Assembly (NCBI RefSeq): GCF_001021555.1
Contig: NZ_LDCP01000002.1
Coordinates: forward strand, 434,001-498,000
Length of the DNA: 64,000 bases
DNA from: Aurantiacibacter marinus
GTDB lineage: Bacteria > Pseudomonadota > Alphaproteobacteria > Sphingomonadales > Sphingomonadaceae
Reading direction: 5' to 3'
The first letter of the stretch is position 1; every line of letters begins with the position of its first letter. Under the pieces are notes generated by a model, which saw only the letters and a program-made list of their open reading frames with translations, was not told where the DNA came from and ran no database searches. A program made the translations under genes and the position numbers. Below, in pieces: positions 51,016-60,122 of this stretch.

Positions 51016-52152
51016 ATGGTTGATGTCGTCATCGCGGGATATGTCCGCTCCCCCTTCCACCCGGCTTATCGCGGCGCGTTTGCGCGTGTCCGTCCGGATG
51101 ATCTTGCAGCGAACACGATTCGCGGGCTGATTGATCGCACCGGCGTGAAGGCGGAAGATATCGAAGACATCGTGATGGGCTGCGCCTTCCCTGAAGGTGA
51201 ACAGGGCTTCAACATCGCGCGCCTCGTTGGCCTGCTGGCCGATTTGCCGCTGAGCGTTGGCGGGATCACAATGAACCGGTTCTGCGGTTCTTCCATGAGC
51301 AGCATTCACTACGCCGCCGGCCAGATCGCCATGGGCGCAGGCGATGTCTTCATCGCTGCCGGTGTCGAAGGCATGAGCCGCGTTCCGATGACGGGCTTCA
51401 ACCCGATGCCAAACCCTGCTCTCGCCGCCAAGAGCGCGGCCTATCTTGGCATGGGAGATACGGCAGAGAACGTCGCCAAGAAATACAGCCTGACCCGCGC
51501 GGAACAGGAAGCGTTTGCGGTGAAGAGCCAGAACAAGGCTGGCGAAGCGATGAAGAACGGCTCTTTCACTGACGAGATCGTCCCCTACACTCTTCCCGAT
51601 GGCACTGTTATCGATACCGACGGCACACCTCGCCCCGGCACAACGACGGAAGATCTTGCGGGCCTCAAGCTGGCATTTGACGCAGAAGGCACAGTGACTG
51701 CTGGCACATCTTCACCACTTACCGATGGCGCGGTTGCCGTGCTGGTTTGCAGCGCGGATTACGCAGCGAAGAATGGCCTGAAAGTGATGGCCAAGATCAA
51801 GAGCATGGCCATTTCCGGCTGCGCACCCGAAATCATGGGTATCGGTCCGGTCGAAGCCAGCAAGAAAGCGCTGAAGCGCGCTGGCCTGACGATGGACGAT
51901 ATCGACATTGTCGAACTGAACGAAGCTTTCGCCAGCCAGTCCTTGGCCTGTATTGCCGACCTCGGCATTCCGGAAGAGAAGATCAATCTGGACGGCGGCG
52001 CGATTGCCATTGGTCACCCACTTGGTGCGACCGGTGCACGCATCGTCGGCAAGGCTGCCAGCCTGTTGCAGCGTGAAGGCAAGACATACTCGCTTTCCAC
52101 GCAGTGCATCGGCGGCGGACAGGGCATCGCGACGATCCTGGAGAAGGCATAA
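51016..52152 (+). CDS. fadA: Thiolase (acetyl-CoA C-acyltransferase)
   Basis: This thiolase cleaves 3-ketoacyl-CoA to acetyl-CoA and a shortened acyl-CoA. The 378-residue protein has the nucleophile Cys90 in MNRFCGSSMSSIHYAAG, the conserved NEAFA segment, the catalytic His in GHPLGATGARI and the second Cys in CIGGGQG. ATG 51016 follows a GAGGAAAGG region. It overlaps the next gene by 1 bp. Family and context favour fatty-acid breakdown rather than acetoacetyl-CoA synthesis. Confidence 0.93.
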   Translation: MVDVVIAGYVRSPFHPAYRGAFARVRPDDLAANTIRGLIDRTGVKAEDIEDIVMGCAFPEGEQGFNIARLVGLLADLPLSVGGITMNRFCGSSMSSIHYAAGQIAMGAGDVFIAAGVEGMSRVPMTGFNPMPNPALAAKSAAYLGMGDTAENVAKKYSLTRAEQEAFAVKSQNKAGEAMKNGSFTDEIVPYTLPDGTVIDTDGTPRPGTTTEDLAGLKLAFDAEGTVTAGTSSPLTDGAVAVLVCSADYAAKNGLKVMAKIKSMAISGCAPEIMGIGPVEASKKALKRAGLTMDDIDIVELNEAFASQSLACIADLGIPEEKINLDGGAIAIGHPLGATGARIVGKAASLLQREGKTYSLSTQCIGGGQGIATILEKA

Positions 52153-54482
52153 TGGCTAACAATACCATCAAGAAGGTCTGCGTCATCGGCGCTGGCACGA
52201 TGGGTGCCGGTATCGCCGCACAGGTCGCCAATGCGGGGATTCCCGTGCTGCTGCTCGATATTCTTCCCAAGGAAGGCGACAATCGCAATGCAGTCGCCGA
52301 AGGCGCTGTTGCCAAGATGCTGAAGACAGAGCCTGCACCTTTCATGGGCAAGCGGGCTGCAAAGCTGGTCGAAACGGGCAATATCGAAGATCATCTTGGC
52401 AAGGTTGCCGAGTGTGACTGGGTGGTCGAAGCGATCATCGAACGGCTCGACATCAAGCAGGATCTGTATGCCAAGCTGGAAGCCGTGCGCACGCCCGGCA
52501 CGGCGGTGTCGTCCAACACCTCCACGATCCCCTTGGCGCAGCTGACTGATGGCCGCTCCGATGCGTTCAAGCAGGATTTCCTGATCACACACTTCTTCAA
52601 TCCGCCGCGCTACATGCGCCTGATTGAAATCGTGGCTGGCCCGCACAGCAATGCCGAAACCGTGGCCCGCGTGTCCGACTTTGTCGATCGCAAGCTTGGC
52701 AAGAGCGTTGTTGATGCCGAGGATTCTCCCGGCTTCATCGCCAACCGTGTCGGCACATTCTGGATCCAGGCATCGGTCAACGCTGCCTTTGATCTTGGTG
52801 TAACCGTGGAAGAAGCCGACGAGATCGGTGGCCGCCCGATGGGTGTTCCCAAGACTGGCATTTTCGGCCTGATCGACCTGATCGGCATCGACCTGATGCC
52901 GCATCTGATGAAGTCACTCACCAGCACTCTTCCCGCCGACGATCCCTACGTGAAGATCGCCCGCAGCGAGAAGCTGATCGAGGACATGATCGAAACTGGC
53001 TACACCGGCCGCAAAGGCCTCGGCGGTTTTTACCGGATCAACCGCGAAGGCGGCGGCAAGGTCATGGAATCCAAAGACCTGAAAAGCGGCGAATATCGCG
53101 CTGCTGCGCGCCCCGGCCTCGTCCGCGGGCCTGCTGCCAAGGGCGATCTGGGCGCATTGATCGAAGCACCGGGCAAAGTCGGCGCCTATGCGTGGGCGGT
53201 GCTTGGCCCGACCCTCGCCTATGCCGCCAGCATCGTGCCTGAAGCAACGAAGAGCGTTGTCGGCGTCGATGATGCCATGAAGCTCGGGTACAACTGGAAG
53301 ATGGGTCCGTTCGAGATGATCGACCGGATCGGCGCGGCAAAGCTGCGTGAAAAGCTGGAAGCCAGCGACATTCCGGTTCCCGCTATTCTCCAGCAAGTTG
53401 GCGACCAGACCTTCTACCGGATTGAGAACGGCAAACGCCAGTATTTCGGCACCGATGGCGCTTATCACGATGTCGAACGTGCTGAAGGCGTGCTGCTGCT
53501 GGAAGATATCAAGCTCGCTTCCGAGCCGCTTATGAAGAACAGCTCTGCCGCTTTGTGGGATGTGGGTGACGGCGTTGTCGCGCTGGAATTTACCGGCAAG
53601 ATGAACGCGCTCGACGGTGAGGTTATGAAGCTCATCCAGAAAGCCATTCCGCTGGTAAAGTCCGACTATAAGGCGCTGGTCGTTTATAACGAAGGCTCCA
53701 ACTTCTCTGCCGGAGCCAATCTCGGCCTCGCGTTGTTCGCATTGAACATTGCCGCATGGAGCGAAGTCGAAAAGTCGATCCGCGGCGGTCAGGATGCCTA
53801 CAAGGCGCTGAAATATGCGCCCTTCCCCGTCGTTTCCGCTCCGTTCGGCCTTGCGCTGGGCGGCGGTTGCGAAATCCTGCTGAACTCGGACGCCATTCAG
53901 GCGCATGCCGAAACGTACACCGGACTTGTAGAGACCGGCGTGGGTATCATTCCCGGCTGGGGTGGTTGCGGCGAAATGCTCAGCCGCTGGGCAGACAATC
54001 CGCGTCAGCCGAAAGGCCCGATGCCAGCCGTAAGCAAGGTGTTTGAAATCGTATCTACGGCCACGGTCGCCAAGTCCGCTGCCGAGGCGAAGGACGTTGG
54101 TTTCCTGCGTCATACCGATCAGATCACCATGAACCGTGACCGCTTGCTGCATGATGCCAAGCAGCGCGCCCTGGCAATGGTCGATGGGTATGAAGCGCCA
54201 GAAAAGCCCGAGTACCGCCTGCCCGGACCAACCGGCAAGGCCGCACTCGACCTGGCTGTCGACAGCTTCCACAAGCAAGGCAAGGCGACCGACCACGATG
54301 TGACCGTGGCTGGCGAACTTGCATACGTGCTGAGCGGCGGCGATACCGATATGATCGATACTGTAACAGAGGCCCAGATGCTGAAGCTTGAAGTCGAAGC
54401 CTTCATGCGTCTTGCCCGCAATCCGAAGTCGCAGGCCCGCGTCGAGCACATGCTCGAAACCGGCAAGCCGCTCCGCAATTAA
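52152..54482 (+). CDS. 3-hydroxyacyl-CoA dehydrogenase / enoyl-CoA hydratase fusion
   Basis: This bifunctional enzyme hydrates enoyl-CoA and oxidises the 3-hydroxyacyl-CoA with NAD. The 776-residue protein is in reverse order to E. coli FadB. The NAD-binding dehydrogenase comes first (VCVIGAGTMGAGIAAQVAN, SSNTSTIPLAQL, HFFNPPRYM, GFIANRVG), then its C-terminal domain, then a C-terminal crotonase domain. The crotonase domain has FSAGANLGL, GLALGGGCEIL and ETGVGIIPGWGG, so both family Glu residues are present. This layout recalls Bacillus FadN. The start ATG overlaps the thiolase stop. Confidence 0.93.
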   Translation: MANNTIKKVCVIGAGTMGAGIAAQVANAGIPVLLLDILPKEGDNRNAVAEGAVAKMLKTEPAPFMGKRAAKLVETGNIEDHLGKVAECDWVVEAIIERLDIKQDLYAKLEAVRTPGTAVSSNTSTIPLAQLTDGRSDAFKQDFLITHFFNPPRYMRLIEIVAGPHSNAETVARVSDFVDRKLGKSVVDAEDSPGFIANRVGTFWIQASVNAAFDLGVTVEEADEIGGRPMGVPKTGIFGLIDLIGIDLMPHLMKSLTSTLPADDPYVKIARSEKLIEDMIETGYTGRKGLGGFYRINREGGGKVMESKDLKSGEYRAAARPGLVRGPAAKGDLGALIEAPGKVGAYAWAVLGPTLAYAASIVPEATKSVVGVDDAMKLGYNWKMGPFEMIDRIGAAKLREKLEASDIPVPAILQQVGDQTFYRIENGKRQYFGTDGAYHDVERAEGVLLLEDIKLASEPLMKNSSAALWDVGDGVVALEFTGKMNALDGEVMKLIQKAIPLVKSDYKALVVYNEGSNFSAGANLGLALFALNIAAWSEVEKSIRGGQDAYKALKYAPFPVVSAPFGLALGGGCEILLNSDAIQAHAETYTGLVETGVGIIPGWGGCGEMLSRWADNPRQPKGPMPAVSKVFEIVSTATVAKSAAEAKDVGFLRHTDQITMNRDRLLHDAKQRALAMVDGYEAPEKPEYRLPGPTGKAALDLAVDSFHKQGKATDHDVTVAGELAYVLSGGDTDMIDTVTEAQMLKLEVEAFMRLARNPKSQARVEHMLETGKPLRN

Positions 54483-54502
54483 TCCACGAAAGGACCTGTC
54501 CA

Positions 54503-56293
54503 ATGCAAGTCTATGAAGCCCCCATCCGCGACATGCGGTTTACTCTTGAAGAGCTCCACACCGACGACGGTTTCGGAAACCTCGAAGGGTTCGAGGATTT
54601 CGACGAGGATATGACTGCGGCAATTTTGGAAGAAGCAAACAAGCTGTGCCGCGACGTGCTACTCCCGCTCAACTGGCCGGGTGATCAGCAGGGCTGCCGC
54701 ATCGAAAACGGCATTGTGCGCACGCCCGATGGCTTCCCCGAAGCTTACAAGCAGTTCTGCGAAGGCGGTTGGGCAGGTCTTGTGGTTCCCCAGAAGTGGG
54801 GCGGCCAGGGCGCGCCTCACTCGCTCGCCAAGATGGTCGAGGAAATGAGCTGTTCCACCAACCTGTCGTTCGGCCTGTATCCAGGCCTGACGGGCGGCGC
54901 GATGGTCAGCCTTGAAGCTTATGGCAGCGAAGATCAGAAGAACTTCTACATGCCCAAAATGGCCAATGGCGAATGGTCCGGCACCATGTGCCTGACAGAA
55001 CCGCATTGCGGCACCGATCTGGGCATGCTGCGTACCAAGGCAGAGCCGCAGGAAGACGGCAGTTTCCTTATCACCGGCAACAAGATCTTCATCAGCGCAG
55101 GCGATCATGACCTGACCGAGAACATCATCCATCTCGTGCTCGCACGCTTGCCCGATGCGCCCAAGGGCGTGAAGGGTATCTCGATGTTCCTGGTACCGAA
55201 GTACCTTCCGAAAGAAGACGGTTCGCTGGGCGACTTCAACAACATGAAGGCCACCGCGCTAGAGCACAAAATGGGCCTCAAGGCTTCGGCAACCTGCCAG
55301 ATGAGCTTTGACGGCTCCAAGGGCTGGCTCGTGGGTCCACTCAACCGCGGGCTTGAAGCGATGTTCGCGATGATGAACACCGAACGTGTTGCTGTGGGCA
55401 TCCAGGGCCTTGGCGTTGGCGAAATCGCCTATCAGTCCGCTGTCTGGTACGCGAAGGACCGTTTGCAGGGCCGCTCGCTTTCAGGCGTGAAGAACCCCGA
55501 TGGTCCAGCCGATCCGATCATCGTGCATCCAGATGTGCGCCGCATGCTGATGACCATGCGCGCCTACAATGAAGGTTGTCGCTCGGTGTCCGCATGGGTC
55601 AGCCGCGCGCTCGACGCAGAGCACGCGTCGCCCGAACCCGAAGCACGCGCACGTGCAAAAGACTTCGTCGCACTGATGACCCCGGTCGTGAAGGCGATGT
55701 TCACCGATCTGGGCCATGAAAATACGCATATGGCGATCCAGATTCACGGCGGTCACGGCTACATTCAGGAAACCGGGATTGAACAGTTCGCGCGTGATGC
55801 CCGGATTGCGCAGATCTATGAAGGCGCGAACGGTATTCAGGCGCTGGATCTGGTCGGCCGGAAACTGCCCGACCGCATGGGCCGCAATTTGCGCTCCTTC
55901 TTCCACCCGGTATCGCAATTCGTTGAAGACAATGCCGGCGATGAGAACATTGGCAAGCTGGTGGCATCGTTGCAGCAGAGCTTCGGCGCATTGCAGCTTT
56001 CCACCGGACACATTGCACAAAAGGGCATGAAGGACCCCGAAGAAGCAGCGGCCGCAGCTTATGATTACCTGCGTCTGCTTGGCTTCGTGGCAATGGGTTA
56101 CTGCTTCGCCAAGGCGGCCAAGGTCGCGCATCAGAAGCTGGCCGAAGGCGCTGAAGACGAACAGTTCTACAAGTCCAAGATCATCACCGCGCAGTTCTTC
56201 TTCGACCGTCTGCTGCCGCCCGCGACGGCGCAGTTCATGGCGATCAAGAGCGGCAAGGCGAGCATGATGGACATGCCGGCAGACGCGTTTTGA
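54503..56293 (+). CDS. Acyl-CoA dehydrogenase, long form
   Basis: The enzyme catalyses FAD-dependent alpha-beta dehydrogenation of acyl-CoA, the first oxidative step of beta-oxidation. The 596-residue protein has MCLTEPHCGTDLGMLRTKA (substrate/FAD region), LEHKMGLKASATCQMSFDG, QIHGGHGYIQETGIEQFARDARI and the catalytic base Glu440 in IYEGANGIQALDLVGRKL. It ends with an extra helical domain typical of the about 600-residue class, whose members include DmdC-like enzymes. It lies 20 bp after the fusion gene. Confidence 0.93.
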   Translation: MQVYEAPIRDMRFTLEELHTDDGFGNLEGFEDFDEDMTAAILEEANKLCRDVLLPLNWPGDQQGCRIENGIVRTPDGFPEAYKQFCEGGWAGLVVPQKWGGQGAPHSLAKMVEEMSCSTNLSFGLYPGLTGGAMVSLEAYGSEDQKNFYMPKMANGEWSGTMCLTEPHCGTDLGMLRTKAEPQEDGSFLITGNKIFISAGDHDLTENIIHLVLARLPDAPKGVKGISMFLVPKYLPKEDGSLGDFNNMKATALEHKMGLKASATCQMSFDGSKGWLVGPLNRGLEAMFAMMNTERVAVGIQGLGVGEIAYQSAVWYAKDRLQGRSLSGVKNPDGPADPIIVHPDVRRMLMTMRAYNEGCRSVSAWVSRALDAEHASPEPEARARAKDFVALMTPVVKAMFTDLGHENTHMAIQIHGGHGYIQETGIEQFARDARIAQIYEGANGIQALDLVGRKLPDRMGRNLRSFFHPVSQFVEDNAGDENIGKLVASLQQSFGALQLSTGHIAQKGMKDPEEAAAAAYDYLRLLGFVAMGYCFAKAAKVAHQKLAEGAEDEQFYKSKIITAQFFFDRLLPPATAQFMAIKSGKASMMDMPADAF

Positions 56294-57195
56294 CCGTCGA
56301 TGACTTCAAGGCGCGGCTGACGGTTCCGGCCATCGCCGCGCCAATGTTCCTCGTGTCAGGTCCCGACCTTGTGGTCGAGACTTGCAAGGCAGGCATGTGC
56401 GGCACTTTCCCTGCTCTCAACCAGCGCACCAGCGAGGGATTTGAGGACTGGCTGAAGGAAATCCAGGACCGGCTTGGCCCGGATGATGCGCCGTATGGTG
56501 TGAACCTGATTGTCCACCAGTCGAATCCGCGTGTGCAGGCCGATCTGGAATTGTGCGTAAAGTACAAGGTTCCGCTGATCATCACGTCGCTTGGCGCTGT
56601 GCCTGATCTGGTGAATGCAGTGCATTCCTACGGCGGTTTGGTATTCCACGATGTGATCAAGCGTCGCCATGCCGAAAAGGCCGTGGAAGCAGGCGTGGAC
56701 GGGATCATTGCAGTTGCAGCCGGTGCTGGCGGCCATGCAGGCACCTACAGCCCCTTCGCGCTCGTGTCCGAAATCCGCGATTTCTATGATGGCGCGATTA
56801 TCCTTTCAGGCAGCATGAGCCATGGCGGCCATATCTTGGCCGCAGAGGCGATGGGAGCTGACTTTGGCTATTTTGGCAGCCACTTTATCGCAGCTGCCGA
56901 AAGCATGGCGCCTGCCGGTCAGAAAGAAATGATGATTGGCGCGACCGCCAAGGATATCACTTATACCAACAAGGTGACCGGGGTGGGCGCAAACTTCCTC
57001 ACGCCCAGCCTTGACGCGGCAACCTTGCACGATGCTCCGGGCGAAATGTCTCTGAACGAAGAGGCAAAGGCGTGGAAGACGATCTGGTCAGCGGGCCACG
57101 GTGTCGGCGCGGTGCATGATGTGCGCCCGACACGCGAATTGTGCGAACAGCTGATTGCCGAATACCGCGCAGCAAAAGCGAAAATCTGCGGTTAA
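56290..57195 (+). CDS. NAD(P)H-dependent flavin oxidoreductase / nitronate monooxygenase family
   Basis: The 301-residue TIM-barrel protein has a TTG start overlapping the acyl-CoA dehydrogenase stop (TTGA). It has VPAIAAPMFLVSGPDLVVETCKAGMCG, YGVNLIVHQSNPRVQADL, VDGIIAVAAGAGGHAG and FGYFGSHFIAAAES. These fit the 2-nitropropane-dioxygenase/YrpB family and FMN binding. In this operon it may reduce or oxidise an acyl-derived intermediate; the true substrate is unknown. Thirty-three base pairs without a terminator separate it from the type III PKS gene. Confidence 0.85.
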   Translation: MTVDDFKARLTVPAIAAPMFLVSGPDLVVETCKAGMCGTFPALNQRTSEGFEDWLKEIQDRLGPDDAPYGVNLIVHQSNPRVQADLELCVKYKVPLIITSLGAVPDLVNAVHSYGGLVFHDVIKRRHAEKAVEAGVDGIIAVAAGAGGHAGTYSPFALVSEIRDFYDGAIILSGSMSHGGHILAAEAMGADFGYFGSHFIAAAESMAPAGQKEMMIGATAKDITYTNKVTGVGANFLTPSLDAATLHDAPGEMSLNEEAKAWKTIWSAGHGVGAVHDVRPTRELCEQLIAEYRAAKAKICG

Positions 57196-57228
57196 GCGGC
57201 ACTAAAGTGGCGGGCGCTCATTAAAGAT

Positions 57229-58296
57229 ATGATGAGTAGCAAGAAGCAACCAATTGTCCCGCGTATAAACGCTATCGTAACGGCCGTGCCGGAGTGCGAT
57301 GTTCATGCGCGCTATACCGATTGGGCGGAGCAACAATTGCCCGGGCGCAAGGCGGCAGTTTTCCGCCGGATGGAAGCGCGCGGCGGCATTGACCACCGTT
57401 TCTCAGTGCTTTCCGGCACCGATGCGGCGATGGATTTCGGCAGCTTTTACATGAGCGGTTCCCCGCCGGGGACGGCGCAGCGGATGCAGCGTTATGCAGA
57501 AGCCGCGCCGGATCTGGCGCTGAAGGCGATTGCGGGCCTGCCGTCCACCGACGGCGTGACGCATCTGGTGATTGCCAGTTGCACCGGCTTTATGGCCCCT
57601 GGCCTGGATCAGGTCATTGCCCGCCGTCTCGGACTTGCCACCAATGTGGAGCGTGTGAGCATTGGCTTCATGGGCTGTTATGCCGGAGTGACACTGCTGC
57701 GCACCGCTGCACATATCGTCCGCTCCCAGCCCAGTGCGCGGGTGCTGGCGGTTTCGGTCGAGCTTTGCACATTGCACTTGCAGGAAACTGACGACCTCGA
57801 AAGCCTGCTGGCGATGGGCCAGTTCGCCGATGGCGCGGCAGCAGTATTGGTCAGCGCGCAAAGCGAGGGGCTCGGCCTCGGGGAAGGTCTTTCCGCAACG
57901 CTTGAAGATAGCGAAGACTTGATCACCTGGACCGTCGGCGACACCGGCTTCGCCATGCACTTGTCCGGCGCTGTTCCAGGCAGGCTGGCAGAAGCGCTCG
58001 ATGATCCACAATTGCAGGCGACAATCGAAGGCGATCTGCGGCCAGAGGCATGGGCCATCCATCCTGGTGGGCGCTCCGTGCTAGATGCGGCTGAAAGGGG
58101 CCTGAAGTTGCCATCGGAGGCACTGAAATCCTCTCGCGCCGTGTTGAGCGAGTGCGGCAACATGTCATCCGCCACCGTGCTTTTCGTGCTTCAGCGATTG
58201 ATGGCAGCAAAGCCTGAGAATGGCATCGCGCTGGCCTTCGGGCCGGGTCTGGCGATGGAGGGCCTCCGTTTTGGGTGGGAGACCGGCAATGCTTGA
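57229..58296 (+). CDS. Type III polyketide synthase
   Basis: The chalcone-synthase-fold homodimer extends an acyl-CoA starter with malonyl-CoA without an acyl carrier protein, giving pyrones or resorcinols. The 355-residue protein has the triad Cys118 (VIASCTGFMAPGLD), His278 (AWAIHPGGRSVLD) and Asn311 (SECGNMSSATVL). The length fits bacterial type III PKSs. It is translationally coupled to the methyltransferase (overlap 8 bp) and co-directional with the beta-oxidation genes, which suggests a fatty acyl-CoA starter. The exact product cannot be read from the sequence. Confidence 0.93.
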   Translation: MMSSKKQPIVPRINAIVTAVPECDVHARYTDWAEQQLPGRKAAVFRRMEARGGIDHRFSVLSGTDAAMDFGSFYMSGSPPGTAQRMQRYAEAAPDLALKAIAGLPSTDGVTHLVIASCTGFMAPGLDQVIARRLGLATNVERVSIGFMGCYAGVTLLRTAAHIVRSQPSARVLAVSVELCTLHLQETDDLESLLAMGQFADGAAAVLVSAQSEGLGLGEGLSATLEDSEDLITWTVGDTGFAMHLSGAVPGRLAEALDDPQLQATIEGDLRPEAWAIHPGGRSVLDAAERGLKLPSEALKSSRAVLSECGNMSSATVLFVLQRLMAAKPENGIALAFGPGLAMEGLRFGWETGNA

Positions 58297-58975
58297 AGAA
58301 CGGCTCCAAACCGAAGAGCTGATGGACGATCCTTCGCTGCCGGAAGATATCTACCGCGAAGTTCTGGCAGATCTTTCCAAGGTCAATCGTGTCACCCTCG
58401 CCTATCGCCCCACACTGAAGTTCCTCGAGAATGCGCTTGCTGGCCGCAAGAGCTTCAAATTGCTCGATGTGGGTTTTGGCCAAGGCGACATGCTGCGCGA
58501 AATAGCCGACTGGGCCGAGGCCCGCGGCATCAAAGCGACGCTCGTCGGCGTAGACTTGAACCCTCGCAGCGAAGCCGCGGCCCGCCTTGCAACTCCTGCA
58601 GCAATGCCGATCACCTATCGCACCGGCGATTACGCTGATCTTATCGGCGATCGCTGGGATTTCGTGATATCCAGCCTTGTCGCCCATCATATGACGCGGG
58701 AGGAACTCGTGCTGTTCCTGCGCTTCATGGAGAGCGAGGCAAAAATTGGCTGGTTCATCAATGACCTGCACCGCCACGGGCTGAGCTATCTTGGTTATCC
58801 AGTCCTGGCAAAACTGGCGCGGTGGCATGAAATCGTGCGGCAGGATGGACAGACCTCCATCGCCCGGTCTTACCGGGCGGAGGAATGGCAGGCCATACTG
58901 GCCGAGGCCGGAGTCACCGGCGCCTGTATTGAACGCTTTTTCCCGTTTCGCCTGTGCGTATCTCAGACCCGTTAG
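58289..58975 (+). CDS. SAM-dependent methyltransferase of the PKS cluster
   Basis: The 228-residue class I methyltransferase has SAM motif I FKLLDVGFGQGDML (about residues 57-70), the acidic VGVDLNPRS, and RWDFVISSLVAHHMT. A C-terminal SYRAEEWQAILAEAGV helix follows. The start at 58289 overlaps the PKS stop. In type III PKS clusters such as Streptomyces srsABC, the equivalent enzyme methylates the phenolic product, so the same role is inferred. Whether O- or C-methylation occurs is not clear from sequence. Confidence 0.88.
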   Translation: MLEERLQTEELMDDPSLPEDIYREVLADLSKVNRVTLAYRPTLKFLENALAGRKSFKLLDVGFGQGDMLREIADWAEARGIKATLVGVDLNPRSEAAARLATPAAMPITYRTGDYADLIGDRWDFVISSLVAHHMTREELVLFLRFMESEAKIGWFINDLHRHGLSYLGYPVLAKLARWHEIVRQDGQTSIARSYRAEEWQAILAEAGVTGACIERFFPFRLCVSQTR

Positions 58976-60063
58976 ACCTCCCCATCGTCGGCGCTGGACC
59001 GGCGGGCTGCGCAGTGGCGATTGCACTGGCGCGCCGCGATGCCCATCCGCTGCTGATCGACCGGGACGAAGAGGTCGGCGATCCCCTGTGCGGAGGGTTT
59101 CTTAGCTGGCGCACCGCAGAGCAATTGCATTCCCTCGGCATCGACCCCGCCGCTCTTGGGGCGCATCGTGTCACGAAGCTGCGCTTGTTCGATGGAACGC
59201 GCAAAGCCGAACTTGATCTACCCCACGCAGCATGGGGCCTGTCGCGCCATGCAATGGACACGGCATTACGCGCCAAAGCATTGGCAGTAGGCGCGCGGAT
59301 TGCGTTCGACACTATCCGCGAAGTCCGGCCCGGCGTCGTCATAGGCAAGTCGCATGAGTGGAAATCACGCGACATCTTCCTCGCGAGCGGCAAGCATGAC
59401 ATTCGTGGCCGATCCCGCCCGCGCAAACGCAAGGACACGGCTTTGGGCCTGCGGTTACGCTTGCCACCGACGCCCGACCGGCAACGCTTGCTCGAAAAGG
59501 CGATTGAATTGCACCTATTCCCGGGCGGATATGCGGGCATAGTGCTGCAGGAAGGCGGTTCGGCGAATATCTGTCTGGCCTTACGCAAAAGCGCACTTCG
59601 CGATGCGAGCAGCTCTCCGGAAACACTGTTTGGGCAAGTCGCCGACAGCAACCCTGCCTTTGCCGCACGACTGGGAAGCGATTGGCGCGAAGGCCGCTTC
59701 GATACAATCGGCGCAGTTCCATACGGTTATATCGCCGACAGGACAGAAGCGGGCATCTGGCGGCTAGGCGATCAAGCCGCCGTCATTCCCTCGCTTGCAG
59801 GGGAGGGAATTTCCATCGCGCTGGCGAGCGGCATTATGGCTGCCGACTATTGGCACGAAGCAGCCGGTTCCTCGAGCTTCCAGTACGACTTCGCGCGAAA
59901 GGCCCGCAAACCGGTTCGCCTCGCCTCTGTGGCATGGCATCTGGCTGAAACTCGGATCGGCGCGCGCGCTGCCATTGCACTGGCCAGTCTTGCCCCCTCT
60001 TTAATTGCCAGTTTTGCCGACCTTGCGCGTATTGAAGCTGCGCCCTCCCTTGCGCCGCGATAA
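58954..60063 (+). CDS. FAD-dependent oxidoreductase of the PKS cluster
   Basis: The 369-residue flavoprotein starts at a GTG overlapping the methyltransferase by 22 bp. It has the dinucleotide motif PIVGAGPAGCAVAIALA (residues 10-26) and the second FAD region WRLGDQAAVIPSLAGEGISIALASG. The fold is that of p-hydroxybenzoate hydroxylase/geranylgeranyl-reductase-type enzymes. In srsC-type clusters this enzyme hydroxylates the phenol to a hydroquinone, so a similar role is likely; a reductase role is the main alternative. Confidence 0.87.
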   Translation: MRISDPLDLPIVGAGPAGCAVAIALARRDAHPLLIDRDEEVGDPLCGGFLSWRTAEQLHSLGIDPAALGAHRVTKLRLFDGTRKAELDLPHAAWGLSRHAMDTALRAKALAVGARIAFDTIREVRPGVVIGKSHEWKSRDIFLASGKHDIRGRSRPRKRKDTALGLRLRLPPTPDRQRLLEKAIELHLFPGGYAGIVLQEGGSANICLALRKSALRDASSSPETLFGQVADSNPAFAARLGSDWREGRFDTIGAVPYGYIADRTEAGIWRLGDQAAVIPSLAGEGISIALASGIMAADYWHEAAGSSSFQYDFARKARKPVRLASVAWHLAETRIGARAAIALASLAPSLIASFADLARIEAAPSLAPR

Positions 60064-60122
60064 GGCTCTGCTAGGACGCGGCCAAACCGCATCACTTCAG
60101 ACACAAAACAGGTAGGCCCAAC

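Noticed and set aside
52914-54503. 529-residue frame antisense to the hydroxyacyl-CoA dehydrogenase fusion
   Set aside because: The plus strand has an unbroken, motif-rich enzyme; the antisense frame has no recognisable domain.
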